A stretch of DNA of 64,000 bases, taken from the NCBI GenBank assembly GCA_943371535.1, contig CALRVE020000004.1, positions 62,001 to 126,000 of the forward strand. The letters are read 5' to 3'. This stretch comes from UBA1930 sp943371535 (lineage in GTDB: Bacteria; Bacteroidota; Bacteroidia; Chitinophagales; Chitinophagaceae). How positions within the stretch are numbered: position 1 is the stretch's first letter; each line of letters starts with the position of its first letter. The notes beneath the pieces were generated by a model. The model was not told the origin of the DNA, did no database searches, and worked only from the letters and a program-made list of their open reading frames with translations. Shown here piece by piece: positions 53,282-62,053 of this stretch. A program made the position numbers and the translations under genes.

Positions 53282-54738
53282 GGCAATTGTGTAGGTATTA
53301 ATCTGCCACCTTCGTTTGCACCTCTATCGCCACTTTCATGGTATTCGGCATCTTGATTTACGTTCCAAACATCGTATAATTCATTGCCTGCAATAATATT
53401 TTTTGCAGCCAGCATAGCTGTCATCATACTATGATCTTGATTATTGTATTTGTGCATTCCATTTCGCCCAACCAAATACAAACCACTATAATTTTTTAAT
53501 GCTGCTCTTATTTGATTGATGTGTTCTTTATACAATTGATCGTAGACAGGATAAGCTTTTACTTGCCTTACCACATAACCATCTACCACATTAGCTGCAT
53601 CAATTAAGCCAATTTGTTGCATTTCTTTTTTAGCCAATTCTATTAAAGTTTCGTTGCTACTTTGCCACATGCCATCGCCTTCAAAACAAAAATATTCTAA
53701 GCCATAACAAGCCATAGAATCATCAGGCACCATAAAAGGGCTCCAACTTTTAAAATTTTGAATTCTGCCTACTTTAACACTAGGGTCATGAATGTAAATC
53801 CAGTTATCGTTAAAAGAATCTTTATCTTTTGTAATGAGTACTACTGTTAAAAAATCTCTATAACTCAATGCCAATACAGCTTTTTGAGCAACTACTGGTA
53901 AAGTTGGTTGTAAAAAAGGCAACAAATCTTTTATAGCTGCCGATGATAATACATAATCGAAATTGGTTTGTGCAGGTTGATTATGAAAACCAATAGTCCA
54001 TTGATTATTTTTAAATGAAAGTCCACTTACGTCATGATGCATTAAAATTTCAACACCCATTTTCAAACATTTATCTCTACAGGTTTCCCACATCATACCA
54101 GGGCCTTTTGCAGGATAACGAAACGAATCAATCAAGGTTTTAATTACACCACTTTTGTTCTCTGAATTGGGTTTAATGAATGCATGTTTTATTGCACTAC
54201 TGAGCGATAATCCTTTGATACGTTGAGCAGCCCAATCGGCTGAAATTTCTTTGCAACTAATGCCCCAAACTTTTTCGGTATAGGTTTTAAAAAAAATATT
54301 GAAGAGTCGTTTACCAAATTGATTGCTTACCCAATCTTCAAAATTGGTAGGATTTTTTACAGGATTGATTTTAGCTTGCAAATAACTAAACATACACAAG
54401 GCACTTTCTACAATACCCAATTTTTGTAATGCTTCAAATGCAGCTAATGGATAAGAGAAAAACTTTTTATTGTAATAAATACGGCTGCTTCTTGGTCGCT
54501 CTAATAAATCATCGCCTAAAATTTCGGTCCAAAAATCTTCTACTTCTTTGCTTTTACTAAAAAACCGATGTCCACCAATGTCAAAATGAAAGCCTTTATA
54601 ATTTTCTGTTCTAGAAATTCCTCCTACATAATGAGCATCTTTTTCAAATACTGTAGTTGCAATACCTGCTTTGCCCAATAAATAAGCAGCAGTTAAACCA
54701 GCCGGACCAGCACCAATAATTGCAACACGTGTATTCAT
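53278..54738 (-). CDS. NAD(P)/FAD-dependent amine-oxidase-like oxidoreductase
   Basis: 486 residues with an N-terminal dinucleotide fold (VAIIGAGPAGLTAAYLLGKAG) and FAD-contacting GGHRFFSKS. The overall pattern resembles protoporphyrinogen oxidase and UDP-galactopyranose mutase-like flavoproteins that accompany polysaccharide gene clusters. No such cluster is present here. The C-terminal FAD-binding part (GLYLVGRNGMHKYNNQDHSM) is intact. Substrate unknown. Confidence 0.78.
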   Translation of the reverse strand: MNTRVAIIGAGPAGLTAAYLLGKAGIATTVFEKDAHYVGGISRTENYKGFHFDIGGHRFFSKSKEVEDFWTEILGDDLLERPRSSRIYYNKKFFSYPLAAFEALQKLGIVESALCMFSYLQAKINPVKNPTNFEDWVSNQFGKRLFNIFFKTYTEKVWGISCKEISADWAAQRIKGLSLSSAIKHAFIKPNSENKSGVIKTLIDSFRYPAKGPGMMWETCRDKCLKMGVEILMHHDVSGLSFKNNQWTIGFHNQPAQTNFDYVLSSAAIKDLLPFLQPTLPVVAQKAVLALSYRDFLTVVLITKDKDSFNDNWIYIHDPSVKVGRIQNFKSWSPFMVPDDSMACYGLEYFCFEGDGMWQSSNETLIELAKKEMQQIGLIDAANVVDGYVVRQVKAYPVYDQLYKEHINQIRAALKNYSGLYLVGRNGMHKYNNQDHSMMTAMLAAKNIIAGNELYDVWNVNQDAEYHESGDRGANEGGRLIPTQLP

Positions 54739-54860
54739 TTATCTTTTTCTTGGGGGCGTGAAAATATTACTAACGCATGAAATTATGAAAATGAAATTTT
54801 TTTAATTTATGAACTACCTGAATTATTTGGCAAAAAAGAATAGAAACCACAACAAAATAA

Positions 54861-55330
54861 CTCAGTGAAACTCCTTTGCTTTGTTGCTCTGTGGTTAAAT
54901 ATTGCTCACAGATAACACGGATTTACACAGAATTTCTTTTACAGAGAAAAGAAATCACAACGCATCAATGGCACCTAGTTCACAAGGAAAAAACTCAGTG
55001 AAACTCCTTTGCTCTGTTGCTCTGTGGTTAAATATTGCTAATAGGTAACCCCTTACCACGGAGTTAAGGAGTACACAAAGTAGCACAGAGAAACTTTAGA
55101 AAAGAAAAACACAACAACTCAACTGCACAAAGTTGCACATCGAAACAACTCCGTGAAACTCCTTTGCTCTCTTGCTCTGTGGTTAAATATTGCTCACAGA
55201 TAACACGGATTTACACAGAATTTCTTTTATAGAGAAAAGAAATCACTACGCATCAATGGCACCCAGTTCACAACAAAACATCTCAGTGAAACTCCTTTGC
55301 TCTGTCGCTTTGTGGTTAAATATTACCAAA
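54861..55330. repeat. Array of four related imperfect repeats
   Basis: Repeat starts (CTCAGTGAAACTCCTTTGCT or close) lie at 54861, 54994, 55149 and 55282, spaced 133, 155 and 133 bp, and each is followed by a CTCTGTGGTTAAATA-like end. Copies 1 and 3 share a 90-bp tail (ACACGGATTTACACAGAATT). A 129-bp stretch (55055-55183) has inverted ends ACCACGGAG and CTCTGTGGT, like a small palindromic element. No open reading frame of note. Confidence 0.75.
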
Positions 55331-55362
55331 AGCAATTATTTTCGTTTCTCTAAAATAGAATC

Positions 55363-55818
55363 ATGCAAATACAGTGGATATGTAAATATTTCAATGATTT
55401 ATTGGTAACAGAATTGTATGCTATTATTCGATTACGCAATGAAGTATTTGTGGTTGAACAAAATTGTGTTTTTCAAGATGCCGATAATAAAGATCAACAG
55501 TGTTTTCATGTAATGGGTTTTATTAACAATGAACTGGTTGCTTACACAAGACTTTTAGACAAAGGCATTGCATATAATTATGCTTCCATTGGTAGGGTTG
55601 TTACCAACCCAAACTATAGAAATAAAGGTGCTGGTAAATTATTAATGCAACAATCTATTGAGCAGTGCTACACCCTATTTGGGAAACAACCCATTAAAAT
55701 TGGAGCTCAATTATATTTAAAAAAATTTTACGAAAGTTTTGGTTTTGAACAAAGCAGCGATGTGTACGATGAAGATGGAATTGACCATATTGAAATGATA
55801 AAACCATCAAATGCTTAA
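55363..55818 (+). CDS. GNAT acetyltransferase, ElaA-like
   Basis: 151 residues of a GNAT fold: NEVFVVEQNCVFQDADNKDQ (an ElaA family signature), IGRVVTNPNYRNKGAGKLLM with the R/Q-x-x-G-x-G/A acetyl-CoA loop, and YLKKFYESFGFEQ. The ElaA family acetylates small molecules or proteins, with no known substrate here. It overlaps the downstream DUF2809 gene by eight bases in another frame, so the two are coupled. Confidence 0.82.
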   Translation: MQIQWICKYFNDLLVTELYAIIRLRNEVFVVEQNCVFQDADNKDQQCFHVMGFINNELVAYTRLLDKGIAYNYASIGRVVTNPNYRNKGAGKLLMQQSIEQCYTLFGKQPIKIGAQLYLKKFYESFGFEQSSDVYDEDGIDHIEMIKPSNA

Positions 55819-56200
55819 ACGAAGAATGATTTATAGTTTGCTGTTTTTAGTAACCATTCCTATTGGTTTGGCTACTAGAAAAAAGCCTGAATGGTTTTAC
55901 GAACCCATTGCAAAATATGGAGGTGATATTTTATGGACGAGTTTATTCTTCTTTTTATTCAGAATTATTTTGCCTACTAAAAAATTAGTAACTATTTTAT
56001 GTTACACTTATGCTTTTGCTGTAAGTATAGAAATATCGCAACTATATCATGCCAATTGGATAGATGATATTAGAAGAACTTTTTTGGGAAAAATGATTTT
56101 AGGTTTTGGCTTTTTATGGAGTGATTTAATTTGTTATGCCATTGGTGCTTTATTGGGTTGGGTTCTTGCAACTTTAATAGAAAAGAAATCGTCTATTTAG
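55811..56200 (+). CDS. DUF2809 membrane protein
   Basis: 129 residues with four helices (about 5-22, 35-54, 61-78, 95-122). The family's conserved EISQLYHANWIDDIRRT and LGFGFLWSDLICYAIGALLG are present. The function of this VanZ-like small family is unknown. Coupled to the acetyltransferase by overlap. Confidence 0.78.
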   Translation: MLKRRMIYSLLFLVTIPIGLATRKKPEWFYEPIAKYGGDILWTSLFFFLFRIILPTKKLVTILCYTYAFAVSIEISQLYHANWIDDIRRTFLGKMILGFGFLWSDLICYAIGALLGWVLATLIEKKSSI

Positions 56201-56219
56201 TTACAAAAATCCCTAACTA

Positions 56220-56318
56220 ATGAAAAAAGATATCACCGCCGCCGATGATGCAACAGAAATTGCATTTGTTGTTGTAGGAATTGTTGTATTGTCTGTTGTA
56301 GCCATTTTTGTGCATTAG
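56220..56318 (+). CDS. Possible 32-residue single-TM protein
   Basis: An ATG-started frame of 32 codons gives a short polar N-terminus (MKKDITAADDATE) and one strongly hydrophobic helix (IAFVVVGIVVLSVVAIFVH), ending in TAG. It lies 19 bases after the DUF2809 gene and could be translated with it. Small membrane peptides of this type are plausible, but there is no homology to support it. Confidence 0.4.
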   Translation: MKKDITAADDATEIAFVVVGIVVLSVVAIFVH

Positions 56319-56499
56319 TAGTAATAATAGTAGGTACACAAAAAGTACTCTCTTTAACTACTATACTTTTCATTTTTTCAAACACCTCTCTACAGACCTA
56401 TTAGGCTAGTGTGCTAATTTTATTGATTAACTTTTAGCAGTTGGCTGAATTTATTACTTGTATTGATTTTTTGTTGGTTCATTTTATCTTCACCGCCTT

Positions 56500-57546
56500 A
56501 TGACAGGTATTAAAAACGTAGAACTACTTCAAGCAATTGTACATAAAGTTGGTAACCCTACAAGAGGAGAAGCATTAAAAATATCAGCCAATACATTATC
56601 GTTAAACGATACATTGGTTCGTGATTTATTGGCTCAATATTTTTTATCTCCCTTTAACGAGCATGAACAATATCATTTTACACACATGAGTGATATTAAC
56701 ATGAACGAAGTATACACTTATGTAACACAACTATTTCATCAACCAAAAAGTTTTGTAGAACAAAGTGTTCTATTGGCTAATTACCTATACCATAAAAGTA
56801 CTCATGCTAAAGTAAAAGAAGGCGAATTATATGTAGTACATTTTAACGATGTTCCTTTTAATAACGAAACTGTTGAAGCCATTGGTTTATTTAAAAGCGA
56901 AAGCAAAGAAACTTTTTTAAAAGTATTTCCACATGGGCAAAGTTTAGAAGTAGCTGCCGAAGATGGCATAAACATTAATAAGTTAGATAAAGGCTGCTTA
57001 ATTATAAAACAACATGCTGCCGAGGGTTATATAGTTTTGGCAGTAGATAATACCAATAAACAAAATGATGCTCAATATTGGATGGATGATTTTTTACAAA
57101 TAGAAAGATTGGCTAATAACTATCATCATACCAACGATATGTTGAGTATGTGCAAACTTTTTATTCATAACGAACTGAATGAAAAGTTTGAAATAAATAA
57201 GCCTGAGCAAATTGATATGTTGAATAGAAGCATGGAATATTTTAAAACCAAAGAACAATTTGAGTTAGAAGATTTTGCCAAAGAAGTTATTCATCACGAT
57301 GAAGTAATTGATGCTTTTACTCAATATAAACAAGTGTATGAAAAAGCTAAACAAGTACAAATAGACGATAGTTTTGATATTCATTTAAGTGCTGTAAAAA
57401 AGCAAGAGAAAAACTTTAAATCTATTCTTAAACTCGATAAAAACTTTCATGTATATATACATGGTAGAAGAGATTTAATTGAAAGAGGAATAGATGAAAT
57501 GAGTGGCAAAAAATACTATAAACTCTACTTTGATGAAGAGAGTTAG
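56500..57546 (+). CDS. Nucleoid-associated protein, NdpA/YejK family
   Basis: 348 residues matching the 37-kDa nucleoid-associated protein family: AIVHKVGNPTRGEALKIS at the start, VLLANYLYHKSTHAKVKEGELYVVHF, DNTNKQNDAQYWMDDFLQIE. It is reported as nucleoid-bound in E. coli; the molecular function is unclear. The N-terminal part and length are normal. Transcribed alone, with a composite repeat 70 bp downstream. Confidence 0.85.
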   Translation: MTGIKNVELLQAIVHKVGNPTRGEALKISANTLSLNDTLVRDLLAQYFLSPFNEHEQYHFTHMSDINMNEVYTYVTQLFHQPKSFVEQSVLLANYLYHKSTHAKVKEGELYVVHFNDVPFNNETVEAIGLFKSESKETFLKVFPHGQSLEVAAEDGININKLDKGCLIIKQHAAEGYIVLAVDNTNKQNDAQYWMDDFLQIERLANNYHHTNDMLSMCKLFIHNELNEKFEINKPEQIDMLNRSMEYFKTKEQFELEDFAKEVIHHDEVIDAFTQYKQVYEKAKQVQIDDSFDIHLSAVKKQEKNFKSILKLDKNFHVYIHGRRDLIERGIDEMSGKKYYKLYFDEES

Positions 57547-57613
57547 TATAGTTGAAAATAAAAGAGGCTGTATTAAAAGTATCATTGACTGTCATATCCG
57601 ATAGCTATCGGAT

Positions 57614-57827
57614 GAGTAATCAATTTCTGCTTCGCAGAAAAGCATTTTGAAAATCACATAATTGCCACGGATGTACGGAAAATCACGGATTCGTTGATAT
57701 TGATTATTATATACTCCGTGCTAATCCGTACATCCGTGGCAATAAAAAAATCAGTTGTTTACAAATGGTTTTCAATGATTTACAATATCCGTCATTGTCA
57801 GCCGATAGCTATCGGCTCAATGTGACA
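57614..57827. repeat. Composite palindromic intergenic repeat, copy B
   Basis: 214 bp matching copy A at 29398-29612. Its 77-bp core (57664-57740) has inverted ends GCCACGGATGTACGGA and TCCGTACATCCGTGGC. The palindrome CCGATAGCTATCGG occurs at 57802-57815 and also just outside the left end at 57598-57611, so this copy is bounded by two such palindromes. TGTCA follows or precedes both. The paired changes GCAC to GTAC and GTGC to GTAC in the core arms preserve base pairing. Confidence 0.85.
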
Positions 57828-57876
57828 AATTTGATTGCTTTTAAGACAGCTTTTTTATAAAAAGTTGTAACTATAA

Positions 57877-58770
57877 TTATTGTTTTTTAGGCTCTAATAA
57901 TTGAAAGAACTGATCTAGTTGAGGTAATATTACTATTCTAGTTCTACGATTGGCAGCCCTACCATTTTTGCTACTATTGTCTTCAATTGGTTTGTATTCG
58001 CCACGGCCAGCAGCAGCAATTTTTGTTGGATCTAAACCATGTTGTTTTTGCAAAATACGTACTACCGATGTAGCTCTTTTTACACTTAAATCCCAATTGT
58101 CTATTAAGCCAATATTTTTTCCAACATAAGGAATACTATCCGTGTGTCCTTCAACCATAAATTCAATATCGGGTTGATTTTTCAATACTTGAGCTACTTT
58201 ACCCAAAACAGCTTTTGCATTTTCGGTTACATCAAAACTTCCACTTTTAAACAATAGTTTATCAGATATATCAATGTATACCACACCTTTATCAACCTTA
58301 ATATTAATATCGCCATCGTTTAAGTTACCAATTGCTCCTTTTAAATTCATCACCAAAGCCATATTCAACGAGTCTTTATGAGCCATTTGTTGTTGCAGGG
58401 TTTGTATATAAGCATCTTTAGCACCAATATTTTCCATAGATTTTCTGATGCTTTCAGCTTGTTGACTGCTAATTACACTAATACTTTCTAATTGCTTTAA
58501 AGCTTGCGTATTATTTTGTTTCAGAAAAGCAATTTGAGCGTCTAAATCATTCACTTTTGCTGCAAGTGCATTTTTATCGGTTTCTAAACCATTAATTTGT
58601 TTCGATAAATTTTCTTTATCGGTATTACAATCATTTAAGCTTTTGGTAATAGTATTAAAACGCGTTTCTAACTGAGCATAATTGGCTTGCTCTGCTTTAA
58701 ATTTTTTGCTGCTTACGCATGAAGTAAAAACAATAGCAGTAGCTGCTATAAAAACAAAATTCTTTTTCAT
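57877..58770 (-). CDS. OmpA-family lipoprotein with coiled coil
   Basis: 297 residues. Lipobox FTSC (VFTSCVSSKK) at residues 15-18 anchors it to a membrane. A long coiled coil (about 25-130) leads to a C-terminal OmpA-like peptidoglycan-binding domain (about 165-285) with FMVEGHTDSIPYVGK, NWDLSVKRATSVVRIL and NGRAANRRTRIVIL. It probably links the outer membrane to peptidoglycan. Transcribed alone and divergent from the DUF3820 gene. Confidence 0.87.
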   Translation of the reverse strand: MKKNFVFIAATAIVFTSCVSSKKFKAEQANYAQLETRFNTITKSLNDCNTDKENLSKQINGLETDKNALAAKVNDLDAQIAFLKQNNTQALKQLESISVISSQQAESIRKSMENIGAKDAYIQTLQQQMAHKDSLNMALVMNLKGAIGNLNDGDINIKVDKGVVYIDISDKLLFKSGSFDVTENAKAVLGKVAQVLKNQPDIEFMVEGHTDSIPYVGKNIGLIDNWDLSVKRATSVVRILQKQHGLDPTKIAAAGRGEYKPIEDNSSKNGRAANRRTRIVILPQLDQFFQLLEPKKQ

Positions 58771-58924
58771 AAGTATTTAATATTGTTTAGAGTTGGCAAA
58801 TGTATAGTGTACATTTTTTTATTTTCATAAATAAAAGCAAAAAGAAAGTACATCATTTTAAAACAACTTCTTAACTACTATTATATTTGAGTGCTACTAA
58901 AGTCAATTTTTACAATATAACTCA

Positions 58925-59155
58925 ATGGAAGAACAGCCCTTATTTAATCATGCTATTTTACAAGAGTTGATGGTTACCAAAATGCCTTTTGGTAAATATA
59001 AAGACCGGTTAATTTGCGATTTGCCTGAGTTTTATATAGAGTGGTTTGCAAGAAAGGGATTCCCAAAAGGTAAAATTGGAATATTGTTAAATACCATGTA
59101 TGAAATTAATTTGAATGGCTTGAAGTATTTATTAGAACCTTTACGAAAAAAATAA
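58925..59155 (+). CDS. DUF3820 protein
   Basis: 76 residues with the family core MPFGKYKDRLICDLPEFYIEWFARKGFPKGKIG, seen here as KMPFGKYKDRLICDLPE and YIEWFARKGFP. The family is sometimes annotated as a quorum-sensing-regulated virulence factor, but its function is not established. It is a single gene converging with endonuclease I. Confidence 0.78.
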   Translation: MEEQPLFNHAILQELMVTKMPFGKYKDRLICDLPEFYIEWFARKGFPKGKIGILLNTMYEINLNGLKYLLEPLRKK

Positions 59156-59183
59156 GTACTTGCATAAAACAACATTACTATAA

Positions 59184-60584
59184 TTATTGGGCAATCATTA
59201 CTTTTTGAATATAAGTTTCAGCTTCAGTAATTAATTTAACCAAATACACTCCTTTTGTTAACTGATTAGTAGCAATATTGATAGTACCATTTACTGTATT
59301 AAACATATTACTAAGTACTACTTTTCCTGCAACATCGGTTAGCTGAATTTGTACTTTTTTATCTACCAAAGAATTTAGTTGTATAATAATATAATCTTTT
59401 GCAGGATTGGGATATACTGTAAACTTTACATTGTTAGGTAAGTGAATAGTAAATACTTCACTATAAGTAAAAGAGCCATCATTATTAACCTTTCTCAATC
59501 TATAATATACTCTTCTACCTCTATTGGTTTCAGCATGATCTGTGTATGTATAAGTGTTGCTGTTAGTGGCGTTTATAGTTGCTAATGCAGTAAAATTTGT
59601 TCCATTAAAACTACGTTCAACCTCGTACCTATTCAAGTTAATTTCATTGGCAATATTCCAAGTTAAAACTACTTTATTGTTCACTAATTTTCCTGCAAAA
59701 AATAAAATATCAACAGGTAAGGCAGATAATCCTGGGCAATTGCTATTCCAAATTCTGTTTACATATTGAGGACTATCAACAAACGGATTTCTATTGCCTT
59801 GAAATTGATAAGCAGCATTATTTCTGTTCCTTTCTTTTTCACTTACTGGATCTTGATTATGCCATTTCAACATTAATCTTAAATAATTAATTTTTACCGA
59901 TGGATAAGTACTGTTATCAAATGCCTGTGTGGCTTCGGCATTAGACGACCAACCCGGAATATTGCTTTCGTATTGTGTAACAAAATATAAAAATGCTCTT
60001 GCAACATCTCCTTTATATTCATTAATGGGTTCAAAAACCGAACCTGTAAAACCAGCAACAGATGACGTGCCTAACTTACTTAAATTTAAACTTGTAAAAG
60101 ATGCACTTGCCACTTCGCCATAAATAAAATTGGATCTTTTGCCATTTACCCAACCATCGGTTGGAAAAACATGTAAATAATCTGTTGCAGGGCCTGCTAC
60201 TGAAGTATTGCCATTAAACCAACTTTGAGGTACACTATGTTCTCTATTATAACAATCAGCTTCTCCATTATAACCACCACATTGATTAGTGCCTGGTGTA
60301 AAATTATAAGGATCGATACCTGTTGGATTATCAGAATAAATATCCCAAATAACATTGGTAGAGCCACTGCCTACTTCTCTTGGTTTTATATCTGAAATGG
60401 TGTATTGAGTCCATAATGAGCCATAAGCTTGTGGATTATGACCATTGGTAATAATATTTTTTATAACCGTTTTTAAAGCAGCACAAGAATTTGTACCAAC
60501 CGAATTATAGTAACCCACAGGTGGTTGTGCATTTGCATAACTCAACCCAACTATAGCAAGTAATACAAGTATATTTTTTTTCAT
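59184..60584 (-). CDS. Secreted endonuclease I-family nuclease with T9SS sorting domain
   Basis: 466 residues. A signal peptide (MKKNILVLLAIVGLSYANAQ) precedes an endonuclease I domain (about 25-280) with CYNREHSVPQSWF, DYLHVFPTDGWVNGKRSN and EYKGDVARAFLYFVTQYE. These include the beta-beta-alpha-metal His and the metal-binding residues. A fibronectin-like linker follows, then a type A T9SS C-terminal domain (about 385-466, FTVYPNPAKDYIIIQL). It should be secreted through the outer membrane and degrade extracellular DNA or RNA, for nutrients or defence. Confidence 0.9.
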   Translation of the reverse strand: MKKNILVLLAIVGLSYANAQPPVGYYNSVGTNSCAALKTVIKNIITNGHNPQAYGSLWTQYTISDIKPREVGSGSTNVIWDIYSDNPTGIDPYNFTPGTNQCGGYNGEADCYNREHSVPQSWFNGNTSVAGPATDYLHVFPTDGWVNGKRSNFIYGEVASASFTSLNLSKLGTSSVAGFTGSVFEPINEYKGDVARAFLYFVTQYESNIPGWSSNAEATQAFDNSTYPSVKINYLRLMLKWHNQDPVSEKERNRNNAAYQFQGNRNPFVDSPQYVNRIWNSNCPGLSALPVDILFFAGKLVNNKVVLTWNIANEINLNRYEVERSFNGTNFTALATINATNSNTYTYTDHAETNRGRRVYYRLRKVNNDGSFTYSEVFTIHLPNNVKFTVYPNPAKDYIIIQLNSLVDKKVQIQLTDVAGKVVLSNMFNTVNGTINIATNQLTKGVYLVKLITEAETYIQKVMIAQ

Positions 60585-60666
60585 ACAAAAAATTCAGGCG
60601 ATGAAGTTAATTGAAAAAATGGAATGCATTGTTTTATGCAATTATTAAAAATGAAAGGTAGACGAA

Positions 60667-61860
60667 TTAATGTAAAATGCTTTTAACATTAAGTGTAAGT
60701 ATAATGGGTGTTTTATCTCTAATAACCAAAACTTTTAATCTTGCTCCAGCATTTTGTAAGGCAGCTTTAAAAGTTTGAATGTTTTTTGTAAAGTCGTTAT
60801 CAATACTAATAATTATATCGCCACTTTTAAAGCCAGCAATATCGCCTGGAGAGTCTTTTATAATATCAATCACAGTAATATCTTTATCAACCAAATACAC
60901 TCCCAAACCTGTATACGAGTAGTCAAATGGTTCAATAAATTTTGTATTGGGTTTTAAGTGTATGGTTTGTTCTGGATAATTGATAATTAAGTTAAATCGG
61001 CGTAATAAATCATTACCAATAATACCGCCCATTTGTGGGTAATTGGTAACATTATAATCGTCTTGAAAAATATAAATAGGTACTTTTCTAAATTTATATG
61101 GGCCAATATTTACACTTTTAATTACCGTCATCTCCATTTCTTTTTTTCCACCTAAACCCTCGGCTTGTGTAATGTATTTTTTCTTTTTTCTTTTGAGTAA
61201 AGCACTGTCTTCAACATAATCTTGATTCAGTAAAAAACACAATCCTGCACCGGTATCAAAAATAAATTTGTTGGTTAATACTTTTTCGTCTTCAATTTGA
61301 AATTGGGGTAATGGCAAAGTGCTGAAGTTTGGTTTTAAAGTATAACCACCTCTTGGATATTTAATTGTACCGGGAGTATATACTTCAATTTCTAATCTAT
61401 CGTAATCTATCTTCACAATGTATTTACGCAAAAAACTAAAGCCAATAATACCATCAATTTTAAAGCCATATACACTGGTCAAAATATCGTAATCGTTAAT
61501 ATGAAAACTGAAGGTGTCTGTTCGTAAATTGGGAAAATTTAAATAATGCCCATAAGTAAAACTTACTTTTCTCATGCCTGCAATACCACGAATGGTTCGT
61601 TCGGTTTGTGCAGTGGTAAATTTTAAATCGGCAACTGTGGCCGAGTCTAATGAAATACCCCCACTACCAGTATCTAAAACAAAATTGAGCGTGTCTTTAG
61701 ATAGTGTATCAATGGTGGCTCTAATAATAATAATGCCGCCTGTTAATTGTATAAACGTAAAACGAGTAAGTAGTTTAGCTTGTGGAGCAACAAATTCTTC
61801 TTGTGCATGGCTAGCAAGCATTTGAGTTAGCAATAAAAAGAATACAATTATTTTTTTCAT
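60667..61860 (-). CDS. Exported aspartyl protease with C-terminal PDZ domain
   Basis: 397 residues from the ATG at 61860 (a TTG two codons upstream is in frame). A signal peptide (MKKIIVFFLLLTQMLASHAQ) precedes two retropepsin-like lobes: LDTGSGGISLD near residue 65 and FIFDTGAGLCFLL near residue 205. Both catalytic Asp-Thr-Gly motifs are in one chain, as in pepsins. A PDZ domain lies at about 310-395 (VIDIIKDSPGDIAGFKSGD). Such proteins are widespread in Bacteroidota; the substrate is unknown. Confidence 0.86.
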   Translation of the reverse strand: MKKIIVFFLLLTQMLASHAQEEFVAPQAKLLTRFTFIQLTGGIIIIRATIDTLSKDTLNFVLDTGSGGISLDSATVADLKFTTAQTERTIRGIAGMRKVSFTYGHYLNFPNLRTDTFSFHINDYDILTSVYGFKIDGIIGFSFLRKYIVKIDYDRLEIEVYTPGTIKYPRGGYTLKPNFSTLPLPQFQIEDEKVLTNKFIFDTGAGLCFLLNQDYVEDSALLKRKKKKYITQAEGLGGKKEMEMTVIKSVNIGPYKFRKVPIYIFQDDYNVTNYPQMGGIIGNDLLRRFNLIINYPEQTIHLKPNTKFIEPFDYSYTGLGVYLVDKDITVIDIIKDSPGDIAGFKSGDIIISIDNDFTKNIQTFKAALQNAGARLKVLVIRDKTPIILTLNVKSILH

Positions 61861-62022
61861 GTACAAGCAAATTGAAGAATAGCAATAAAGTTAGCTATCT
61901 ATCACTGAAAGACAATAATTCTTGAATTTATTGATTACTGTTATTTCAATGGTTAAAACAATGTCTCAATGGTAATTGTTCGTTTTAAAGTAATAGTGAA
62001 AGTGAACCCAACTTTACATCCT

Positions 62023-62030
62023 TAACTTTG
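62023..62030 (+). promoter_or_regulatory. -7 promoter element of mqnC
   Basis: TAACTTTG matches TAnnTTTG exactly and is 23 bases before the ATG at 62054, giving a short untranslated leader. Confidence 0.5.
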
Positions 62031-62053
62031 TTGTTCTTTAAAAGATATTAGAT

